Counted from the first letter of the stretch, positions 1 to 9,475 are shown. The stretch: DNA of 59,396 nucleotides from an uncultured Roseburia sp. (GCA_947649645.1 CANSSP010000019.1:1-59396), one strand, 5' to 3'. Notes: generated by a model not told the origin, from the sequence alone. Translations and numbers: made by a program.

Positions 1-70
1 TCCGGCTCCGTGTCTGTCGGGTTTTCCGTGTCATCCGGTTTATCCGGCTCCGTGTCTGTCGGGTTTTCCG
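1..70. repeat. 42-bp tandem repeat in coding sequence
   Basis: A 28-bp block at 1-28 recurs exactly at 43-70, giving a 42-bp (14-residue) in-frame unit inside the partial surface-protein gene. At least 1.6 units are visible. The array continues beyond the left edge, so its copy number is unknown. Confidence 0.85.
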
Positions 71-206
71 CCTTAAAAGATTCCGCTTTCTCCGCCGCGG
101 CCACCGGAATGGTCTGTACCATGGTAACGCACATACAGAACGCAAGCAGCAGCGCAAAAGCCTGTTTAAAGCTTCTGCGTTTTGGTTTTAATGTTACTTC
201 CTGCAT
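1..206 (-). CDS. Secreted protein with acidic Pro/Thr repeats (5' end only)
   Basis: The N-terminal 68 residues of a minus-strand gene that runs off the left edge. It starts with a basic stretch (KPKRR), then a hydrophobic run (AFALLLAFCMCVTMV) ending near VAAAEKA, which is a typical signal peptide, so the product is exported. The mature part enters a low-complexity repeat, ENPTDTEPDKPDDT, whose second copy is cut by the window edge. Such Pro/Thr/Asp linkers are common in surface proteins as wall-spanning spacers. The start is supported by a GGAGGA ribosome site about 9 bases upstream. The functional domains lie outside the window, so no activity can be assigned. Its 5' end overlaps the small upstream gene by 41 bases. 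Confidence 0.8.
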   Translation of the reverse strand, partial: MQEVTLKPKRRSFKQAFALLLAFCMCVTMVQTIPVAAAEKAESFKAENPTDTEPDKPDDTENPTDTEP

Positions 207-420
207 AAAATGTTTCCTCCTCCACGTTTTGGAATATTGACTGATCACAATTATGGATATTGGCTGCAGCTCTGATGCAGACTGTTTCAGAGGGTTTTAA
301 GGACCGTTCCGCTGTTTCCTGGGCAATTTTTAAGCTCCTGGCAACCACAAGAATCACATCCCTGTTTTTGTCGGTAAGCCTGCAAAAGACATCCTGCATA
401 TCTTTGCTTTTACCTTCCAT
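166..420 (-). CDS. Small hypothetical protein, 84 aa
   Basis: Starts MEGKSKDMQDVFCRL and carries a helical stretch, KNRDVILVVARSLKIAQETAE. From memory this resembles short soluble proteins of unknown function found beside XRE regulators in Clostridia; I cannot confirm that here. An earlier in-frame start at 477 is less likely, because AGAGGG sits just upstream of 420 and the predicted promoter -10 is at 466-471. The C-terminal third reads through the ribosome site and start of the next gene, so the ending may have been extended by loss of an original stop. It is divergent from the XRE gene and lies under operator-like palindromes, so repression by that regulator is likely (inference). Confidence 0.6.
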   Translation of the reverse strand: MEGKSKDMQDVFCRLTDKNRDVILVVARSLKIAQETAERSLKPSETVCIRAAANIHNCDQSIFQNVEEETFYAGSNIKTKTQKL

Positions 421-439
421 TGATGAACCCTCTTTCACT

Positions 440-456
440 ATATCTATAATTGATAT
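440..456. promoter_or_regulatory. Operator-like palindrome, copy 1
   Basis: Near-palindrome matching ATATCAAT-N-ATTGATAT with one mismatch. It lies just downstream of the minus-strand promoter. Copies 2 and 3 are at 471-487 and 523-539. Confidence 0.65.
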
Positions 457-465
457 TTCATTTTT

Positions 466-494
466 ACTATATATCAATAATTGATTTATGTCAA
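466..494 (-). promoter_or_regulatory. Promoter of the small protein gene
   Basis: On the minus strand, -35 TTGACA (489-494), 17-base spacer, -10 TATAGT (466-471). One palindromic operator copy (471-487) lies between the two elements, so a bound repressor would block RNA polymerase. Confidence 0.75.
471..487. promoter_or_regulatory. Operator-like palindrome, copy 2
   Basis: Matches ATATCAAT-N-ATTGATAT with one mismatch. It fills the spacer of the minus-strand promoter. Its centre is 31 bases from copy 1 and 52 bases from copy 3, close to three and five helical turns. Confidence 0.65.
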
Positions 495-513
495 TAAGTT
501 TGTACCGTTTTCC

Positions 514-542
514 TTGACGTATATATCATCGATTGATATCAT
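514..542 (+). promoter_or_regulatory. Promoter of the XRE regulator gene
   Basis: -35 TTGACG (514-519), 17-base spacer, -10 TATCAT (537-542). It overlaps operator copy 3 and lies 20 bases upstream of the start codon. Confidence 0.7.
523..539. promoter_or_regulatory. Operator-like palindrome, copy 3
   Basis: Outer arms ATATC and GATAT are intact, with two mismatches inside. It lies across the spacer and -10 of the plus-strand promoter of the XRE gene, which suggests autorepression. Confidence 0.6.
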
Positions 543-561
543 AACCTTGGAGGTACTATAG

Positions 562-912
562 ATGAACAATCGTATCAGAGAACTCAGAAAAGCACTCGGG
601 TTTAGTCAGAAGGAATTTGCCGGACAAATCGGATTAAAACAGAATGCGATCAGCTATATGGAAAAAAACGGCTCTACCGTGACAGAGCACAATATCAGAA
701 TGATCTGCGCACAATTCTCCGTCAACGAAGACTGGCTGCGAAACGGCTCCGGAACGATGTTTCTCGAAAATGAAAAAAAGCAGAAAGAATTTTTTGAAAT
801 ATTTGACGAGCTTTCCCCTGTTCTCCAGGATTATCTGCTCAAAACGGCAAAAGACCTGCTCGATATGCAGTCTGAAATGCAGAATAACAAAGAAAAAGGA
901 GATCTCACATGA
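562..912 (+). CDS. XRE-family (Cro/CI-type) transcriptional regulator
   Basis: A 116-residue protein. The first 65 residues form a helix-turn-helix domain (RIRELRKALGFSQKEFAGQIG, then NAISYMEKNG), followed by a VNEDWLRNGSG segment common in phage-derived XRE repressors. The rest is a charged helical tail. GGAGG lies 8 bases before the start. It is divergent from the small protein at 166-420, and three copies of one palindrome in the shared region are the natural candidate binding sites (inference). The next gene overlaps by 4 bases (ATGA), so the two are probably translationally coupled. No integrase or phage genes are visible nearby. Confidence 0.85.
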   Translation: MNNRIRELRKALGFSQKEFAGQIGLKQNAISYMEKNGSTVTEHNIRMICAQFSVNEDWLRNGSGTMFLENEKKQKEFFEIFDELSPVLQDYLLKTAKDLLDMQSEMQNNKEKGDLT

Positions 913-1160
913 AGATGAAAAATCACATGCGGCGCATTCTCGCAGGTGCAGGCGCCCTTTTCCTGTCCGGCATGTATGCGGCGACTCTCATCAGTGCATT
1001 TGCCGAAGAAGCACACTACGAAAATCTGCTGACGGCATCCATCTACGCCACCATCGTCGTTCCGGTACTATTGTGGGCATATACACTGGTCCGCCGGCTT
1101 GTCGGAAAAGATAAAACAGAAAAAAAAGAAAACGATGACGGAACAGAACTTACAGACTGA
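909..1160 (+). CDS. Small membrane protein, 83 aa
   Basis: Two hydrophobic segments (about residues 9-30 and 41-62) and a highly charged C-terminal tail (KDKTEKKENDDGTELTD). I do not recognise the family. The first segment ends ISAFAEEA, so it could be read as a signal peptide, but the second segment would still anchor the protein. It overlaps the XRE gene by 4 bases (ATGA) and has its own AAGGAG site, so it is co-expressed with the regulator. It may be a membrane sensor or effector for it, but nothing here proves that. Confidence 0.7.
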   Translation: MKMKNHMRRILAGAGALFLSGMYAATLISAFAEEAHYENLLTASIYATIVVPVLLWAYTLVRRLVGKDKTEKKENDDGTELTD

Positions 1161-1195
1161 CTCTCAGAAAACCCGGATTCTGCCCGGTATCCCAA

Positions 1196-1232
1196 AAAAG
1201 GCCTGCCCTGCAAAAAACAGGACAGACCTTTT
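1196..1232. terminator. Bidirectional rho-independent terminator
   Basis: Arms AAAAGGCCTGCCCTG and CAGGACAGACCTTTT pair with two mismatches around an A-rich loop. A runs lie on one side and T runs on the other, so it can end both the XRE operon (plus) and the glycerate kinase gene (minus). Confidence 0.75.
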
Positions 1233-1254
1233 ATCAATTCCGTATTTATCTTAT

Positions 1255-2412
1255 TTACACTCCCTTCTCCCTGCATCCGGTCTGCCGTATCAGACGAAAC
1301 ACCTGTTCCACAGAATCCGCCATATTTGCTTTCGCTCTGTCTGTCTCCATCGCCTCCGCCAGCGTGGAAACACCGCGCACAATCGGGAAAAATGCGTCGA
1401 TACCGGCATCGTTACACACGTCTGCTTCTTTCGTCACGCCTCCCGCAAACGCCAGCACCGTTTTCCCATATTTTTTGGCCAGTTTCGCAACGCCCACCGG
1501 AGCCTTGCCCATCGCGGTCTGAAAATCAAGCATCCCCTCTCCCGTGATCACGATATCACAGTCGCGCACCGTCTCCTCCATCCCGACAACGTCGAGGATC
1601 AGTTCAATACCTGGCACAAGCTCCGCACCCAGATATGCCAGAAACGCAAATCCCATGCCGCCCGCAGCCCCGGTTCCCGGCACTTTGGAGACATCCCTGC
1701 CCAGAAATGCCGCCGACACCTGTGCAAATGAGGCCATATCACGATCCATGGCCTCCATTTCCGATTCACTTACCCCTTTCTGCCGCCCGAACACATACGT
1801 CGCCCCGTTTTTGCCGCAGAGCGGGTTTGTCACATCACAGGCAATCTTAAAATGACATTCCGCAAGTTCCGCAAAAACTCCGGTCGCATCGATGCGCGCC
1901 GCCTTTCCCAGCTCTTTCGCTCCGTTTCCAAGCGCCGCGCCGTCCCTGTCATAAAACCGGTATCCCAGCGCCTTAAGCATTCCCATTCCGCCGTCATTGG
2001 TGGCGCTTCCGCCGATTCCGATGATAAAATCACGGCACCCTTTCGCGGCTGCATCCCTTATCATCTCACCCACGCCGTAAGTCGTCGCTTCAGACGGATT
2101 TTTTTCCTCTTCTCTGACCAGAACCAGTCCGGCCGCAGCAGCCATCTCCATAACCGCCGTACAACCATCCGACAGTCTCCCGTAATCCGCCGCAGCCACA
2201 CGGCCGTACGGCCCCGTCACATTCAGCGTCTCCCGCGTTCCGCCCAGCCCTTCCAGCAATGCGTCCGTGGTTCCCTCTCCACCGTCCGCCAGCGGCACAA
2301 TATGTACATCCGCATCGGAAAATACCCGCAGAATCCCGGCGGCGGCCGCATGTCCCGCCTCCATCGAAGTCATGCTTCCTTTCATGGAGTCAATCGCACA
2401 AACAATTTTCAC
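1255..2412 (-). CDS. glxK: Glycerate kinase (GlxK/GarK family)
   Basis: A 385-residue cytosolic enzyme that phosphorylates glycerate with ATP; the family makes 2-phosphoglycerate. Recognised by the N-terminus KIVCAIDSMKGSMTSMEA, the PLADGGEGTTDAL motif, GIGGSATNDGGMGML, and DIVITGEGMLDFQT near residue 290, all in the family order and usual length. The start is GTG with GGAGG 6 bases upstream. It follows the HAD phosphatase gene by 75 bases on the same strand. No glyoxylate-pathway genes are adjacent, so the source of glycerate is not evident. Confidence 0.93.
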   Translation of the reverse strand: MKIVCAIDSMKGSMTSMEAGHAAAAGILRVFSDADVHIVPLADGGEGTTDALLEGLGGTRETLNVTGPYGRVAAADYGRLSDGCTAVMEMAAAAGLVLVREEEKNPSEATTYGVGEMIRDAAAKGCRDFIIGIGGSATNDGGMGMLKALGYRFYDRDGAALGNGAKELGKAARIDATGVFAELAECHFKIACDVTNPLCGKNGATYVFGRQKGVSESEMEAMDRDMASFAQVSAAFLGRDVSKVPGTGAAGGMGFAFLAYLGAELVPGIELILDVVGMEETVRDCDIVITGEGMLDFQTAMGKAPVGVAKLAKKYGKTVLAFAGGVTKEADVCNDAGIDAFFPIVRGVSTLAEAMETDRAKANMADSVEQVFRLIRQTGCREKGV

Positions 2413-2487
2413 AAGCTTCCTCCGTCTGCACTAAAACGCCCAAAAACCCTCCCGGCAGCTTCGGGCGCGGCACCTTAATCCCCGTAA

Positions 2488-3120
2488 TCACATGAACGCC
2501 TGTTTGTCTGAAGAAATGCACGCCACCCCGCATTCCCGCAGCCGTTCCACCGCGTCCTCATACCCGGTAAAAAGAATCCCCTGCATTCCGAGGGCGCGCG
2601 CTGCTTCGATATTTATCATCGTATCGTCCAGAAACACGCATTCCTGCGGAACCAGCCCATACCTCTCACACAGAGTCTGGTAAATCTGCGGTTCCGGCTT
2701 GATCTGACAGACCTCAAACGAAAACAAAGCGCCGTCCACATCCCTGAGAAACGACAGCTCCTCAGCCGTCTTCCCATAAGTCCATCTCGCATAATTCGAC
2801 AGAATATACACGCGATATCCATTCTCTCTGAGCCTTCTGATCCAGTCCACACTGTAATCGCACTGACGGATTGTCAGTTCAATCCGCTCCCAGAAAAGGC
2901 GTATTTCCTTTTCATACTCCGGCGCCCTGGCAATAAACCGGACAAGCAGCTCCTCGTCGCAAAGCTGACTGCGGTCCACTTCATTCCAGTCCACAGAGCG
3001 GATCGTCGCCTCTGCCACGGCGTTTCTTGTTTTCTCGTCAAACCCGAGCCGCCGGAAAGCCCGGTCGCTGTTCCACTCCACAAGTACGTTTCCCACATCA
3101 AAAATCACGTTTTTTATCAT
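2488..3120 (-). CDS. HAD-superfamily hydrolase (IA type)
   Basis: A 210-residue predicted phosphatase. Motif I is IFDVGNVLVEW at the N-terminus, motif II is VYILSNYA near residue 110, and motif III/IV is KPEPQIYQTL followed by FLDDTMINIEAA. The chosen start (MIKNVIF) has AAAGGG upstream. An in-frame start at 3192 would place the purA terminator hairpin inside the gene, so it is rejected. Substrate unknown. The gene lies behind purA's terminator with little room for a promoter, so it may depend on readthrough. Confidence 0.87.
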   Translation of the reverse strand: MIKNVIFDVGNVLVEWNSDRAFRRLGFDEKTRNAVAEATIRSVDWNEVDRSQLCDEELLVRFIARAPEYEKEIRLFWERIELTIRQCDYSVDWIRRLRENGYRVYILSNYARWTYGKTAEELSFLRDVDGALFSFEVCQIKPEPQIYQTLCERYGLVPQECVFLDDTMINIEAARALGMQGILFTGYEDAVERLRECGVACISSDKQAFM

Positions 3121-3155
3121 TCCAGTATTACCCTTTCTCTGGCATTCTGCTAAAA

Positions 3156-3181
3156 TGCCGGCAGAAACGATTCTGCCGGCA
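3156..3181 (-). terminator. Terminator after purA
   Basis: A perfect 11-bp stem (TGCCGGCAGAA with its complement) and a 4-base loop, followed on the minus strand by TTTTA. It begins 7 bases beyond the purA stop codon. Confidence 0.8.
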
Positions 3182-3188
3182 TCTGCCA

Positions 3189-4478
3189 TCATTTTTTCAC
3201 CGGATTGCGGTAGATAATATCGTCCCGCCCCGGCCCGTTGGAGACCATGGTAATCGGATATCCGATCTGCTCCTCGATAAACTCCACATACTTCCTGCAG
3301 TTTTCCGGAAGATCCTCGTACTTTCTGATACCGCGGATGTCACATTTCCATCCCGGCAGATTCTTTAAAACAGGCTTGGCATGCGAAAGCTTTGCCGTCG
3401 TCGGAAAGTCAGATGTCACCTGCCCATCTACCTCATAGCCCACACATACCGGGATCTCCTCCAGATAACCAAGCACATCCAGCACGGTAAACGCCACGTC
3501 CGTCGTTCCCTGCAGACGGCAGCCATACCGGCTCGCCACACAGTCAAACCAGCCCATCCGCCGCGGCCGGCCTGTTGTCGCCCCGAACTCGCCGCCGTCT
3601 CCGCCGCGCCGTCTCAGTTCGTCCGCCTCTTCCCCGAAAATCTCGCTGACAAAAGCGCCTGCGCCCACCGCCGACGAATACGCCTTACAGACGGTGATCA
3701 CCTGCTTAATCTCATACGGCGGAATCCCCGCGCCGATCGCACCGTAGGCAGCCAGCGTCGAAGAAGACGTCACCATCGGGTAGATTCCGTGATCCGGATC
3801 TTTTAACGTCCCAAGCTGTCCTTCGAGAAGAATCGTCTTTCCCTCTTTTATTGCGCGGTCAAGATATGCGGACACATCACACACATACGGCGCCACCATA
3901 TCACGGTACTGATGCAGGGTGTCTGTCAGCTCCTCCGGCACAAGCAGCGGTTTGTGGTATAAATGCTCCAGCAGCACGTTCTTCGTCTCTGCGATGCGAA
4001 CCGCTTTTTCCTTAAGGAGCTCCTCGTCAAACAGTTCGCTGACCTGGAATCCGATCTTTGCGTATTTATCCGAATAAAATGGCGCGATGCCCGATTTCGT
4101 TGAACCGAAAGACTTTCCGCCCAGACGCTCCTCCTCATACTGGTCAAAAAGAATGTGGTACGGCATCACAATCTGCGCGCGGTCCGACACAAGAATCTTC
4201 GGCATCGGCACATTTCTGTCCACAATCGACGAAATCTCTTCAAACAGCACCGGAATATTCAGCGCAACGCCGTTTCCGATCACGCTGGTCGTGTGTCCGT
4301 AAAACACACCCGACGGCAGGGTGTGAAGGGCAAATTTTCCGTAATCATTGACAATCGTATGTCCCGCGTTTGCCCCTCCCTGAAAGCGCACAATAATATC
4401 CGCTTCCTTTGCGAGCATGTCGGTGATCTTCCCTTTTCCCTCGTCGCCCCAGTTTGCTCCAACCACTGCTTTTACCAT
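3189..4478 (-). CDS. purA: Adenylosuccinate synthetase
   Basis: A 429-residue enzyme joining IMP and aspartate with GTP to form adenylosuccinate, the first committed step to AMP. It starts VKAVVGANWGDEGKGKITD, the GTP-binding glycine loop of the family, and carries GGANAGHTIV, FGSTKSGIAPFYSDK and TTGRPRRMGW, all diagnostic. The start is set by AAGGAGG 8 bases upstream. An in-frame ATG 24 bases earlier would bury that ribosome site. A promoter lies just upstream, between purA and the LysR gene. Confidence 0.97.
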   Translation of the reverse strand: MVKAVVGANWGDEGKGKITDMLAKEADIIVRFQGGANAGHTIVNDYGKFALHTLPSGVFYGHTTSVIGNGVALNIPVLFEEISSIVDRNVPMPKILVSDRAQIVMPYHILFDQYEEERLGGKSFGSTKSGIAPFYSDKYAKIGFQVSELFDEELLKEKAVRIAETKNVLLEHLYHKPLLVPEELTDTLHQYRDMVAPYVCDVSAYLDRAIKEGKTILLEGQLGTLKDPDHGIYPMVTSSSTLAAYGAIGAGIPPYEIKQVITVCKAYSSAVGAGAFVSEIFGEEADELRRRGGDGGEFGATTGRPRRMGWFDCVASRYGCRLQGTTDVAFTVLDVLGYLEEIPVCVGYEVDGQVTSDFPTTAKLSHAKPVLKNLPGWKCDIRGIRKYEDLPENCRKYVEFIEEQIGYPITMVSNGPGRDDIIYRNPVKK

Positions 4479-4524
4479 TTTAAAATCCTCCTTATCTTTC
4501 AAGGCATATCCGCTTTACTTATTC

Positions 4525-4553
4525 ATTATACATGACACATCAGCATAAGTAAA
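4525..4553 (-). promoter_or_regulatory. Promoter of purA
   Basis: -35 TTTACT (4548-4553), 17-base spacer, perfect -10 TATAAT (4525-4530), about 40 bases before the purA start. I see no purine riboswitch signature in this gap. Confidence 0.6.
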
Positions 4554-4611
4554 ATTAATATTTATTATACGCAGCATAATCTTTTATTATGTTATAAGCG
4601 GCGTCTTTCCT

Positions 4612-5511
4612 TTACTGCAGCCCCTGGCGGAGCAGTTTCAGCATCCTCCCCGCCGCCGCCGACATCGGAATCCGCTCGTTGGACGCGATACAGAACTGCC
4701 GCTTCGGTATCTTTTTCTCAAATTCCAGAGAAAACAATTCCCCCGACTGAAGATATGCCCTTGCAAAATCTTCTACGACTGCGGCAATCCCCAGATTGCG
4801 CACCGCAAACTGAATGAGCATGTCAGAAGTGGCAAGCTCAAATTCCGGGGCCATGCGAACGTTCTGCGCCTCGAGAAATTCTTCCACGTAGCGCCTCGTG
4901 GACGTCTTCCCCTCGAGACACATCAGCGGAAGGCTGCCGAGCTCCTGGTAACCAAGCTTTCTTCCTTTCAGAGATAAAAACTTTTTTCCGGCCACAAAGA
5001 CATCCTGGATTTCCCGGACAGGCACCAGCCGCACATGCCTGTTATTTCCGGCCGGCGTACTTACAATGCCGAAATCAATCTCTCCGTCCGTTAAGCGCCG
5101 CAGCGTTTCCGGTGTCGGCGCATTTGTCACAATCACACGGATACCTGGATAGGCCTCATGAAACCGTTCCAGGTAGGGAAGCAGGTAAAACTGCAGCGTC
5201 ATATCGCTGGCGCCCACGCGTATCTCGCCGCTCTCAAGATTTAACATCCCCAGAAGCTTTCTCTCCCCGGTCAGGATCGCCTCATATCCTCTTCGCACAT
5301 ACGAAAAAAGCATCTCACCTTCCTTTGTCAGCCGCACCCCTTTTGAGGTGCGGACAAACAAAACACAGGAAAGACTGCTTTCCAGATGTCTGACTGCCTG
5401 ACTGACCGCCGGCTGTGAAATGGAAAGCGCCTCCGCTGCCAGTGTGATGCTCTGATAACGCGCCGCATAATAAAAAATCTTGTAATATTCCAGACTGATA
5501 TCGATATCCAT
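4612..5511 (-). CDS. LysR-family transcriptional regulator
   Basis: A 299-residue protein. The N-terminal winged helix-turn-helix (YYAARYQSITLAAEALSISQ, then PAVSQAVRHLE) is followed by a periplasmic-binding-protein-like effector domain (about residues 90-295) with GEIRVGASD and GEIDFGIVSTP. It begins 6 bases after degV ends, so the two are co-transcribed. The family usually controls a nearby or divergent gene, but no divergent partner exists here; its effector is unknown. AAAGGCAG supports the start. Confidence 0.92.
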   Translation of the reverse strand: MDIDISLEYYKIFYYAARYQSITLAAEALSISQPAVSQAVRHLESSLSCVLFVRTSKGVRLTKEGEMLFSYVRRGYEAILTGERKLLGMLNLESGEIRVGASDMTLQFYLLPYLERFHEAYPGIRVIVTNAPTPETLRRLTDGEIDFGIVSTPAGNNRHVRLVPVREIQDVFVAGKKFLSLKGRKLGYQELGSLPLMCLEGKTSTRRYVEEFLEAQNVRMAPEFELATSDMLIQFAVRNLGIAAVVEDFARAYLQSGELFSLEFEKKIPKRQFCIASNERIPMSAAAGRMLKLLRQGLQ

Positions 5512-5517
5512 CTGCCT

Positions 5518-6393
5518 TTACGACTCCAGCTCCGGCAGCTTTCTTGAACAGGCCACTGCAAGCGCCCCCGGCCCGATATGGCAGGACACGCTTAAGGAGA
5601 GCGGATCCATGTGAATATCCATCCCCGGAAATGCCGCCTGCACTTCCTTTTTAAAAGACTCTGCGGCCTCCAGGTCATACGTGTAGGCCACCTCGAGATA
5701 CATGTGCGCCCCCTCCGGATCGTGGAAGCGGTTGTTAAAATCGTTCTTCATCGCCTCGATCATCAGATTTCTGGCCTGTTTCACCGTTCTCGCCTTGGCA
5801 AACGCGTCCAGCTTCTCCCCCTGAATCTGCAATACCGGCTTTAACTTTAACAAAGTCCCGAGCGCCGCCGCTGCCGGAGTGATGCGCCCGCCCTTTTTCA
5901 GATAATAAAGCGTATCCACCATGATATAGATCGACGACTCAAGTTTGTCCCTTTCGAGGATCTCCCTGATCTCAGACGCCGTGCGCCCCTGCCGCGTGAG
6001 CGCCAGCGCATCCATGACTGACTGCCTCTGTGTCACGGAAATCCGCTGATTATTTACCACCTGGACTTTTCCGTCATAGTCCTGCGCAAGCATCAGAGCC
6101 GTCTCACAGGAAGCGCTCAGCCCGGAAGACATCGGTATATGCACGATCTCGTCGTATTCCTTAAGCAGACCGTCCCAGGTGTCCGTCACATTGCCGACCA
6201 GCGGCATCGACGTCGAAATATCCGCGCGGTCCGAGAGCATCTGATAAAACTCTGCCTGCGTCAGGTCAATATCCTCATAATATGTTTTGTCACCCGAAAA
6301 AAAGGGCATCGGAAGAATCGTCACCCCCAGCGCTTTCGCTTCCTGCTGCGTGATGCCGCTGTTGCTGTCCGACACGACTGCTACTCTGCTCAT
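5518..6393 (-). CDS. DegV-family fatty-acid-binding protein
   Basis: A 291-residue DegV protein: VAVVSDSNSGITQQEAK at the N-terminus, then DISTSMPLVGNV and IVHIPMSSGLSAS, the conserved lipid-carboxylate-binding serines. In Firmicutes, DegV/FakB proteins bind fatty acids and can present them to the FakA kinase. No fakA is in the window, so whether this copy is a FakB is open. GGGGGAG lies before the start. It leads a two-gene unit with the LysR regulator, from a promoter with an extended -10 (TGCTATAAT, -10 at 6496-6501) about 100 bases upstream. Confidence 0.92.
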   Translation of the reverse strand: MSRVAVVSDSNSGITQQEAKALGVTILPMPFFSGDKTYYEDIDLTQAEFYQMLSDRADISTSMPLVGNVTDTWDGLLKEYDEIVHIPMSSGLSASCETALMLAQDYDGKVQVVNNQRISVTQRQSVMDALALTRQGRTASEIREILERDKLESSIYIMVDTLYYLKKGGRITPAAAALGTLLKLKPVLQIQGEKLDAFAKARTVKQARNLMIEAMKNDFNNRFHDPEGAHMYLEVAYTYDLEAAESFKKEVQAAFPGMDIHMDPLSLSVSCHIGPGALAVACSRKLPELES

Positions 6394-6495
6394 ATCTATA
6401 CTCCCCCTTATCCTGTTTCCAGACTCTTCTGATATTTTCTGCCATTATATCCTCTCACGGAAAGCCCCGTTTTATCCGCATGCCTTACCGTGTGT

Positions 6496-6501
6496 ATTAT
6501 A
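6496..6501 (-). promoter_or_regulatory. -10 element of the degV promoter
   Basis: A minus-strand TATAAT preceded by TGC (extended -10). The -35 is weak, GTGGCA at an 18-base spacing. The leader would be about 100 bases. Confidence 0.5.
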
Positions 6502-6538
6502 GCATATACCGCACTGCTCTGCCACAAAAAAATCTTTT

Positions 6539-7057
6539 TCACCGGATCGGATCCGGAAGCGGGACGCTCCCGTCCATCAGCATCCGGACAAAAGCCGTAT
6601 CACGCACAATCCAGGGTTCCCGTCCGGGCCGTTCATTCTCCGTGCAGATCTCTTCCGGCGTGGCCCAGCGCAGTTCGTATCCCTTTGCCTCCTCACTTGA
6701 CGTCAGTTTCAGTTCTTCCTGTCCCTCACCCACACGGCAGAAATAAAAACACGAACGGCAGACATACTTCTTTGTACAGTCAAAAAGATCCCGTCTGATC
6801 TCTACAATCTCCCCGAGTTCCGTGATTGTCGGCTCTATGACACGAAGCCCTGTCTCCTCCAGCACCTCACGCACCAGGGCAAGACGGTCGTTTTCTCCGT
6901 TTTCCGGGCCGCCCCCCGGAATCTTGTAGGCTCCGTCCGCACCTCGCTGCATCGCAAGCTTTCCGTCCCGCAGAATAATCGCGCGCACGGAGCGCTTTTC
7001 ACAGACGTCCACCGTGTTCTGATAATCTTTCGCGTCAAATGTTGCAAGGATTTTCAT
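6539..7057 (-). CDS. NUDIX hydrolase
   Basis: A 172-residue pyrophosphohydrolase of nucleoside-diphosphate-linked substrates. The NUDIX box is complete: G, five residues, E, seven residues, REVLEETGL (about residues 50-72). This gives the metal-binding glutamates. Substrate cannot be told from sequence. The start at 7057 has GGAGGGG 5 bases upstream; an upstream in-frame start at 7102 would bury that site. It has its own promoter at 7118-7146 and is transcribed as a single gene towards degV. Confidence 0.9.
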   Translation of the reverse strand: MKILATFDAKDYQNTVDVCEKRSVRAIILRDGKLAMQRGADGAYKIPGGGPENGENDRLALVREVLEETGLRVIEPTITELGEIVEIRRDLFDCTKKYVCRSCFYFCRVGEGQEELKLTSSEEAKGYELRWATPEEICTENERPGREPWIVRDTAFVRMLMDGSVPLPDPIR

Positions 7058-7117
7058 AGGCACCCCTCCATGGCGGGCAGACCCGCATCTTATCCGGACC
7101 ACGTTTAATGATTCATA

Positions 7118-7146
7118 ATTATACGCCTCTCTGATGTCTGATGCAA
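7118..7146 (-). promoter_or_regulatory. Promoter of the NUDIX gene
   Basis: -35 TTGCAT (7141-7146), 17-base spacer, perfect -10 TATAAT (7118-7123), minus strand. Confidence 0.7.
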
Positions 7147-7200
7147 TCCTTTTCTGGTCAAAAGCTACGGACTCCTGGCGGTACGTTACGAAGCTTATAC

Positions 7201-7246
7201 AGCAAAGAAAAACCCCGCAGGTTTTCCTGTGAGGTTTTTCTTTGCT
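7201..7246 (-). terminator. Terminator of groES-groEL
   Basis: A long stem, AGCAAAGAAAAACC...GCAGG paired with CCTG...GGTTTTTCTTTGCT around a TTTT loop, 26 bases past the groEL stop. It would work in both directions. Confidence 0.85.
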
Positions 7247-7271
7247 GATTTACTTTTAAATAGCCGAAGGC

Positions 7272-9222
<1,951 letters not shown>

Positions 9223-9274
9223 TTTGCCTACCTCCTATTTACTCCTATATCGCTTACATTCGCTTGTGTGATTA

Positions 9275-9301
9275 TTAGCACTCATTTAATTCGAGTGCTA
9301 A
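9275..9301. promoter_or_regulatory. CIRCE operator (HrcA site)
   Basis: A perfect inverted repeat TTAGCACTC-N9-GAGTGCTAA. It starts about 12 bases after the -10 of the groESL promoter, so it covers the transcription start and early leader. This is the canonical HrcA repressor site. Confidence 0.97.
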
Positions 9302-9312
9302 CCGATAGACAT

Positions 9313-9341
9313 ATAATAATTTCTTGCTGTCCAATCTGCAA
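9313..9341 (-). promoter_or_regulatory. groESL promoter
   Basis: -35 TTGCAG (9336-9341), 17-base spacer, -10 TATTAT (9313-9318), minus strand, immediately upstream of CIRCE. Confidence 0.65.
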
Positions 9342-9369
9342 CCGGATATATTCCGATTTATCTCCATAC

Positions 9370-9475
9370 TTATTGTATTTTTTTTTGTTTTTCTCTTGTT
9401 TTCTCTTTTTTTTATATCTTCTTCCATTTTCTTCATTTTTATACTTTTTTTAGAATTTTTTTTCGGACTGTTTTG
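9370..9475. other. T-rich (minus-strand purine-rich) tract
   Basis: About 105 bases almost entirely T with scattered C on the plus strand. It spans the last codons of the DUF2974 gene and the gap to the groESL promoter. It contains several T runs of 7-9. No clear hairpin precedes the runs on either strand, so it is not a normal terminator. Confidence 0.6.

Noticed and set aside
562..1160. XRE region as a prophage remnant
   Set aside because: No integrase, structural or attachment sequences are seen; a two-gene regulatory locus is the simpler reading.
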